In this document: positions 37,101-46,100 of the stretch, in pieces
Position numbering within the stretch: position 1 is the first letter of the stretch
Layout: each line of letters begins with the position of its first letter
DNA from: Tretioscincus oriximinensis
Taxonomy: Eukaryota; Chordata; Lepidosauria; Squamata; Gymnophthalmidae
DNA: 64,000 nucleotides
Direction of reading: 5' to 3'
NCBI GenBank assembly: GCA_022410635.1
Contig: JAJVDF010000345.1
Coordinates: forward strand, 820,725-884,724
Program-made: the position numbers and the translations under genes
The notes under the pieces: model-generated
Seen by the model: the letters and a program-made list of their open reading frames with translations, nothing else
Told to the model about the DNA's origin: nothing
Databases searched by the model: none

Positions 37101-40100
37101 GATTCTTTCTGTGTGTTGTCTGTGTGTTAAAGGGGCCCCACTTCATTTATCTGCCCCAGGCTGTGTGTGAGGCAGAATGCTGGACTAGATGGGCTCTGGG
37201 CTGCATTCAGCTGGGCTCCTCTTATGTTCTTTTTAGGTAGGAAACATTGTCTGGTGGCTGAACTAAGCAAAACAGGAATCCAGCATTAGAGACACAGAAT
37301 AACAGGCATACAAAGAAAAAAACTGTATCCCTACACGGCAGTTATATGACTCAGTATGTTCACCACAAAAAATATCTCTATATATAATCCAAAGTCACTT
37401 CTGTCCATATAACAAAGAATCTACATATGAGTATCAAAATCACAATAAAAAGGTCTTATTCACTACACCTAGTCGATCTAGGGATGTTTAGTCTGCAAAA
37501 GAGAAGACTGAGAGGAGACCTGATAGCTGTCTACAAATATCTGAAGGGCTGCCACAGAGCAGAGGGATCAGCACTGTTCTCATTAGCACATGGAAGGACT
37601 AGAAACAATGGAATGAAACTGCAAGGGAGGAGATCTAGATTAGATATCAGAAAAAACTTTCTAACAGTCAGGGTGATAAACCAGTGGAACAGTTTGCCAC
37701 AGGGGGTGGTGAGTTCGCTGTCACTGGAAGTCTTCAAACAGAGACTGGATAGTCATCTTTCTGGGATGGTTTAATGAATCCTGCATCGAGCAGGGGGTTG
37801 GAACTCTATGACCCTGGAGGTCCCTTCCAACTCTATGATTCTATGATTCTATGATTTAAATATGCGATGGATATGCAACTAGTCTTAATCACTCATGTCT
37901 CTTCCAGATATATGGACATATGCACAAATTACCAGTACGTCAAATTCCAACCATTATGTTGAAAGTCCCATGCTGCTCCATAAGTGTTCACATCTTGTAT
38001 CATAGTCTCTGCATAAAAGTTTGTATCTTGTATCATAGACTGACCAGATTTTCTGAGACCCAAACTGGGCTAATTAATATTAATGCTAATTTGCATATTC
38101 ATAAATATGCAAATTACCCACCAACATGCATTCCCTTCCAAAATTCCTGCCCGAGAAATCGGTGAAGCATGTGAGAATTTTTTAAAGTGTGCGAGAATTT
38201 TTAAACAGAATTTTTGGAGTACATCAGAATTTTTTAATTTTTTTTACAGAGGGGAAGGTGCCTTCAGAAGCTGGCCCCAGTTGCCAGAACCCCCTAGTGG
38301 TGGTGCAGCAATTTTTTTAAATTTTTTTTGAAGTGTGTGAGAAAATTTTGAAGTGTGTGAGAATTTTTATTTTTGACTGAGAGGAGGGGCCCTTCAGGAG
38401 CTGGTCCTAGATGCCAGAGCCCTCTAGTGGTGGCTGCAGTGAATTTTCTTCAGAAAATAAAAATAAAAATATTTTTTTCAAAAATATTTTTAAATTTTTT
38501 TTCCTTTGGCAAAAAACGGGGAAATGGCGCCCCTGGGAGGACGGGGTAGACACTCAAAAACCGCCCCCCCCCAAAAGGGGGCCTATGTATCGTAGTCTCC
38601 AAAACCCCCAAACGCGTAGTGTAATGGACGTTTTCGTATTTCTTCCTCAGTGGCTTATGTGCAATATCTATTAATAATTCATTGTGCATCTATATTAGCA
38701 ATACAATCAATATTACATATGATACACTATTAAGAACAGATAAAAATAAACATACACACTATAGGTGTATTTAAATCTTAATTCCTCATGTATGAGGCTT
38801 CCCTATTTCATCTTGACCACACCTTGCTGTAATAGCTTTTTAAAAGAAGGTTAATATACTACGTCTGTAGTATATTAACCTTCAGTCTGATTAAAAAGAG
38901 AACTACAGACGTAGTATATTAGTACATTAGTGCTCATGCATTACTTATTAAAAGCTCATCCAGATATCACCATAGTGGGTTAATTTTGTATATCATATCA
39001 TCCTTTCTGTATAGGATGGAATTCCTTATGTTATCATATTATCCTCATTAACCGTTCTTCCAAATTTATGATGCCCCTATTTATAAAAAACATGCTAAAT
39101 CCCATTCAGAGTTCAAGCCCCAAGGTGTATTGTAAGAGTCTAGCCTATGGATCCAGCTAGCTTCTTCTTGAAGTTACCTTTTTTTTAATATCTGCATATG
39201 TTGCTTCTAGTTTTTTTATATGAAACATCATGATGAACTTAAAATCTGTTGGTCTCTGTTTCTGCTTCATGAAATGTTGCACTAATGGGGCGTCTACATG
39301 TCCATGGGTGTGCCAGCCTGGATAGCTTTAAGAAAGGATTAGAGAAATTCCCAGAGGCCCAATGCATCTGTGGTTACTAGAATGGATGCCTAGATACAGC
39401 CTTCAGGCTGGAGAGTTAAGCAAGATGCCTGTAAATGACATTTGCAGGGAGTCAAATGTGGATGAAGACTTTGCCTCGGTATGCTTGAGATGGCCAGAAG
39501 CACTTGATGGGCCACTGTTGTGTGACAGGACGCTGGACTAAATGGCCTGTGGTCCAATTCAACTTGGTTCCCTCGTGTTCTTATCTTCTAGGCAGTTGGT
39601 TTTCATGAAGGAATTTGGAATTCATATCTGCACAAGGTTAGCTCTGATGGCAGATGGGGCTGAACAACTGGAGGTTTGTTCCTTGGGCATCTTCTGGGAA
39701 AGGCAGAGGACCCCCCCCCCCCAAAGGTTGGAGTCCACGGCAGCAGGAGATCTAAACACCTCTGCACCATTTTTCTTGTATCGGCTCGTTTATGAACAGC
39801 TGATTGTGACTTGGATTCCCTTACTCCTAGCTGAGGCAATCCGGTGTTTGCAGAATTCTGAGCAGGTGAAAAGGAAAAAAGATCGGTGGTAATGGCAGGA
39901 GATCTGCTTAGACAGATCTAAGGAGACCTGCCTTTTACCTTTCCCAGAAGACCCCCAAGGCCCCGACCTCCAGCTGTTCAGTTTGAGCTCCTATCAGAGT
40001 GCACACAAAATCGTTGCCAGAGTACACTGAATGGGAATTGTGTTAAGCTGTACTTGCAACGGTTTTAAACGCATTGCTGTGCAGACTGAGAATGGCCAGT

Positions 40101-43100
40101 GCATTTTCTACTTGAATTATATGTGGCCATCTCGGAACCAAACAGGTTTCACTCCCTTTTTTTCACCTCATGAGAACTCAGCCTGAGAGAACTTTTAAAT
40201 GCCCATGTTTACTTTATTTTGAAAGAAGGTTGTAAGTTACAGAACTCAACAAATGAACATAAAAATGAAATCTACACTTTTGATTAAAAAAAACTACTAG
40301 TTTGTTCTGTACATTTCACTGAAGGACAAGTATTTGAAAAATGTGTTCCGTGCTCCACGTTTATTTTTTGACAAGTTATTTTGAGTAGGTATTGATAGGC
40401 TTACACTGCTGAACTTCCACAGGAAAAACGCAACCCCTTTTATGTGTGTGCAGATTGGAGACCTAGACGGACAATCATTTTTGCCAGTTGGGATGCTGAA
40501 GAATTTGGATTATTGGGTTCCACTGAATGGGTAGAGGTAAGCTTTGATCTTCTGCATGCTTATTAGGCTCTTCAGATGAAGGTTTTCCACAGTCATGGTA
40601 GTAACATCACAAAGAATCCAGCTCACCTGCTCACACAGCTTCAGCTAAAATGCCACATTGCTCTAGAATTTCCAGCCACCCTCTTGTTGTTTTCCTTTTC
40701 CGTATTCTTCTTCTTCCTTTTCAATTATTTTTCCTCTTCTTCTTCCTTCTCATTGTCTTCTTCGTTGTCATCATCTTCATCTTCTTCTTCTAGGGATTCA
40801 TTACAACACATCTACAACACATTAAATGTGTCTAACAGATTGGTGAAGTGCAAAACAGATTCGGAGCAAAGAGGACCTAAAACTAAACTCTTCTTGTACC
40901 TGCAGGAGAATGCAAAGATTCTTCAGACACGAGCTGTAGCTTACATCAACACGGATTCATCCATAGAAGGTAAATGTCTTTGAGTTGCCCTCGGCTATCT
41001 ATAAACCGGGCTGGCAAGTTCAGTTTTGACAAAAATTGCAAAAAACTTTCTGTATATTTAGATATGAAAATCCACACATTTTAGAGCTACTAATGTTTGG
41101 GCAGTTTGAAGTTAAGATTTTTGTGGGCACTGTACCATCTTAGAAACAGTCACCTTTGCAGGTTTAATAGTGTATTTTGTGGCAGGCAAAACTTCACATA
41201 TTTATGTGTTTAAAGAGGGCTTCTCCACAACTAAGTCTGCTGTGATGGCCAGGAAAAGATTGTCTTTGACTACTATGGTTCAATGGAAAGGACCAGCAGA
41301 CCTCTTAGTTTGCATTATAATTGCTGTCCGATTTTATTAACGCTACATCTATCTTAGAAAGCAATTATGTCACAATTCATTTTCAATCCAGCTTCAGAAT
41401 GAGAGAACATGTCAAGAGATTAGGCCTCTTCAGCCTCGAAAGATGGGGATTGAGTTGATCTCAGTGCAGTATAAAGAACCATGCTGGGATGGATAAAGTG
41501 AATAGAGAAAAAATATTTTCTTTATCACACATCACTAGGACCAGGGGGCCTTGAAACCGATGGGCAGAAGAGTGAGAACAGACAAAGAAAAGTATTTTTT
41601 TTCACAGGGAGGGTCATTGGTTTATGGAATTGACTTCCACAGCTTGCAGTCTCGATAGCTTTAAGGTAGGAATAAACGAATTCATGGAAGACAGGTACAT
41701 CAGTAGCTACTAGGATGGATCTCTCGATATTGCCTCCAGGATGGAGCGGCAGGCGGTATTTCTGAAATACCATTTGCAGGGAGTCGAGAACAGGAGATGG
41801 TTTTTGCCACTTGCTGCTTGAGACCGCCTAGGTGCAATGGGTGGGCCACTGTGTGAGGCAGAAGGCTGGGCTCGATGGGTTACGCACTGGTTCAGCAGGA
41901 CTGTTCTTACGTTCTTAAACTAAACTGTAACTTTCTTTGCATTTGGTCTAAAGCAAGGATAGCTTATCTGAGTTAGAGAATGCCGAAAGGAAACAGCTTG
42001 CTCCTGTATACTGATGTGTCTGAAAGTGGACTGAATCAGGTCCGTCTATAGTAAAGAGCTTTCTGTTGCTTAATAGGCAAGGGCAGAAGATACAGAGTAT
42101 TAAAACAAAGCAACTTCTCTTTTGATTTATAGGCAACTACACATTAAGAGTTGACTGCAGTCCCTTACTTAATCAGCTGGTGTATAACTTAACAAAAGAG
42201 GTACCCATGCTTTATAATCTTTGCCTCCGTTCCTACTTTATGTTCTCTGTCATTATTATATATCCTTCTGTCAGGAACTCTAGCTCTCCTGTCACTGCCA
42301 CCATCTCTTGGTATCCCTTTGCAACAAATATTAATACCCTTTAGTGTAAATAATTATTAATTTAAGGGACATTAATTTAAGGTTATTTATTTATTTGCAT
42401 CTCTATCCTGTCCTGTACCCAGGGCTGTCAGCATGCATATCAATAAAACTGATATAAAATTATTTAAAAGATCTGAGCAGAACAACCAATAACGGTGCGT
42501 GGAAGGGGCAGGGAAGTCCTTTTTTCAACCACAGGATAGAGGGTAAAGAGTTCGTTTTCGCAATGTGTCTAAACAGATGCACTTGCACTTCAGACAGTAG
42601 ATTTTTCCACAGCCAAAGGGTCACCATAGAGAAGAAATTGCATTCTTTTGCATTTCTTCATACCTTTAATCATTGACCAAGGGAGCATTATAATAGGGTC
42701 TTTCTGGCTGACCTTAACTGATGGACAGTTCCGGGTAGGAGGCGATGCTTCAGCTACCTGGAGCCCAAGTTAACACTTTGGATTGGATTCAGTAGCAATA
42801 CAGCTTCTTTAGGACTCTTGTATGTTCTGCCTGATGTATTCCATCAGCATCCATACCATAGCATTATGGTTGACTTCAATGTAATAGGAGAACTGTTAGC
42901 TGCCCAGAGCCCTTTGTGGGGTGGGCAGGGTATAAATCAAATAGTAAAGTAAAATAAAGTAATAGTAAAAACAGGAAACAGCATGGAATACTGAACAAGA
43001 CAAATTGGTTACTCCAGATTTAGAGTAAATTTCAGAATAAAACAACATGAGGAAGGGGCTTATGACTGGAATAAAATATTATCTACTCTGACCTTCTGAA

Positions 43101-46100
43101 GTATTCATTTTCCTGCAAAGATATCAAGCCCTGATGAAGGTTATGAAAGCAAATCCCTTTACTCGAGTTGGGTTGAGAAGGACCCTTCCCCAGAAAACCA
43201 GCATCTACCCAGGTAAGAAGGTTGCTTAGCTATTTCCCATGTAGAATTGAGAAGTCTGGCCAGGCAATATGCTGCCAGTCCCGACCCTTGCATGTGTCTT
43301 ATATATTTGCAAGTATGGACAGTGTATGTTTCTTAGCTTCCTCTCCTTGCATGTACTAAACTGCGGTTTGGTTTTAATAAAAAATAAAATTTTAATTGAC
43401 TTTTTAAAAAAAAATTTTTTACATAATGTGCCTTATACTGTTTGCTATAGGAAAGGAATTAAATTATTAATAACTTGGAATTACACTGCATCAAAAATCA
43501 TAGTTTGCCAAAAAATGAACTATTTATTTATTGCATTTTTATCTTTCCTAACCCAAAAACAGTAATGAAAAGCAAATTCAGTGCCATTTTGAAATCCGAA
43601 TCTCATTCTTGTTCTCACTGGAGTAAGGTGTTCCCCATTCTTTCTTCCTTTCCCATTTCTGGGCAGGATAAACAAGCTTGGATCAGGCAGCGATTTTGAA
43701 GCGTTTTTCCAGAGACTGGGGATCGTGTCAGGCAGAGCACGGTACACCAAGAACAGGGTAAGGGGCCATAAATAGTTTGAAAGGCTTCCATAACTTTTAT
43801 TAAGATTATTTTTGAAGACTCAAGATCTTTTTCTTTTGAGGTCCTAAATAGCAAGGGAAGTACCCAGACGGTTGTCAGACTATGAAATTTATTTCCAGAT
43901 GAGATGGTGACAGCAACCAATCTGGATAGAGTTGCTTACTCTGCTTACTTACTCGTGGAGAAGCCCACAAATATGGACTTGGATTTGACTGCCACCCATC
44001 TGCCCCTCCCTCCCCTCCCCGCTCCTCCTCCCCCCTCTCGCTTCCCTCTATTAGACTGACGAGATTTTCTGAGGCCCAAACTGGGGAAATTAATATCCAT
44101 GCTACTTTGCATACTCATGAATATGGAAAATCACCCACCAACGTTCATACCCCTCTGAAATCCCCGCCCAAGAAATCTGTGGAGTATGTGAGAATTTTTT
44201 GAAATATGCAAAAAATTTTCAAAGTGCGTGAGAAATTTCCATTTCTTATTTATCTACTGAGGGGAGCGTATCTTCAGGAGTTGCCCCCCAATGGTCAGAG
44301 TCCCCTGGTGGTGATGTAGTGAATTTCTTTTTTAAAAATTATTATCATTTTTTTCTCAACAAAAAAATGGGGAAATTGCCCCTCCCGGGAGGGCATGGTA
44401 GACACCCTGAAACCAGGTCCCCCCAAAAGGGGTCATCTGGTCAGTCTACCCTCTATTCCTTTCTCCACCCACCCACCCCTCCACTAACTCTATCCACCGA
44501 CTACCCCTACCTCTTCCTCCCCCTTACTCCCCATCCACCCTTTCATCCACTTCCTCCACCCCTTTCCCATCCATCCACCCCTTCCTTCCAGCCCTGGCAC
44601 CAGGAGATTCTCTATTGCTCCTGCAGAACAAAGAGTCCCAGGGTCCAGGGCTCTTGCCACTGCTGAGCTTGCGTCTGCGCGCTGGAAGTGATTCCCTGGA
44701 GGCTCTGGGATTGGTCCAATAAAGATCAGTCCCAGAACCCTCAGCAGGACTATCAGTGATTATGGTTGTATACAGTTCCCAAAATCAAGCCCTTCTTGGA
44801 AGCCAACACCAAACGAAGGTGTAGCTCCTGTTGTTCTTTTTTGCCAGGTGGGAATGTTGTGGTCAGGTTGACCCATATGTATGATCTCTTTGACAGAAAG
44901 CAGATAAGTTCAGTAACTACCCTGTTTACCACACTACATACGAGACCTTTGAGTTGGTTGAAAAGTTCTACGACCCCACTTTCAGGAAGCAGCTTGCTGT
45001 TGCTCGACTCCGTGCAGCCCTGGTCTATGAACTTGCAGATTCCCAAATCCTCCCTTTCCACTGTCAAGATTATGCGGACGCCTTGAGGAGCTACGCTGAT
45101 GGCATCCACAGCCTGGCCAAGAAGCACAAGGAGCAACTTGACTTATATGAAGTTTCATTTGGTGAGCAATCGTGCAGACAGACTTGTAAATCCTATCCAT
45201 TTGGATCTTGTTTTATACCACAGTGCGGAGTAAAATATATACGCTGCTAGAACTGTGCAATAAGCAGGACCCATGCAGTTTTCTTTAATTATTCATTAGA
45301 GGGAATCCAGCAAGAAAGATTTGGCAAAGATTCTAGGCATTTTCCCTCTTAGCTGTGATGGTCCCCATTTATTTAATTGCAGTTTCTTGTTTTCAAATAG
45401 CTGAGTTGGCTAGAGCTGAGGCCAGTAGAGGGCGCTCAACCCTCTTCACGGCCGACAGAACTTTGAACTTGGTACCCCTTCTGAAACACCGGGGCTCTTA
45501 ACTGCTGTACCGCCATGCCTCTAAAGGCCAACTGAAGGGAATCAAGAGCAGGGGCATAGGCATACATCCCTGTTTAAACCATTTTAAGAGTTGAAGTCCA
45601 CATGCAGGGAATTGCCACAAGAAGGTTTTGTCTTCTCCTGTTTGAAATGCCCAAGTGTAATTGGTGGGCAATTGCGGCCCAATTCAGCAGGTTTCCTTTT
45701 ATGTTCTCATCAGTGCTTTGTTTGCTGAAAAAACAAATCCCCTTTCCCAATCACCAGCTCTCCCGCTCCTCTGCAAACCACTTCTCTCCCTTTCTTCCAG
45801 CTAAAGGCATTGCAGTTTTTTGTGACCTTTCAGGAGGAGGCATGTTGGAGTATCTGTGACTGTTGTTACTGGTACCAAGCTCCTGGTTGACTATATGGGT
45901 GCCGTCGTGGGCAACTCTGTACATCTTAAAGAGTGGCTGGGAACTGAACCAGCAACTCTCTGCTTCCCAGGAATGTTGCTCAATGCACTGCGCCCCCAGT
46001 TGGATACCTTGGGCAGATTTCCAAAGTGGGTTCCCGTTACCTTCTCCTGGTCAGAGGCTAGGGCTTGAACCAGGCGCCTTCTGTTCTCTAGGCAGTTTGC

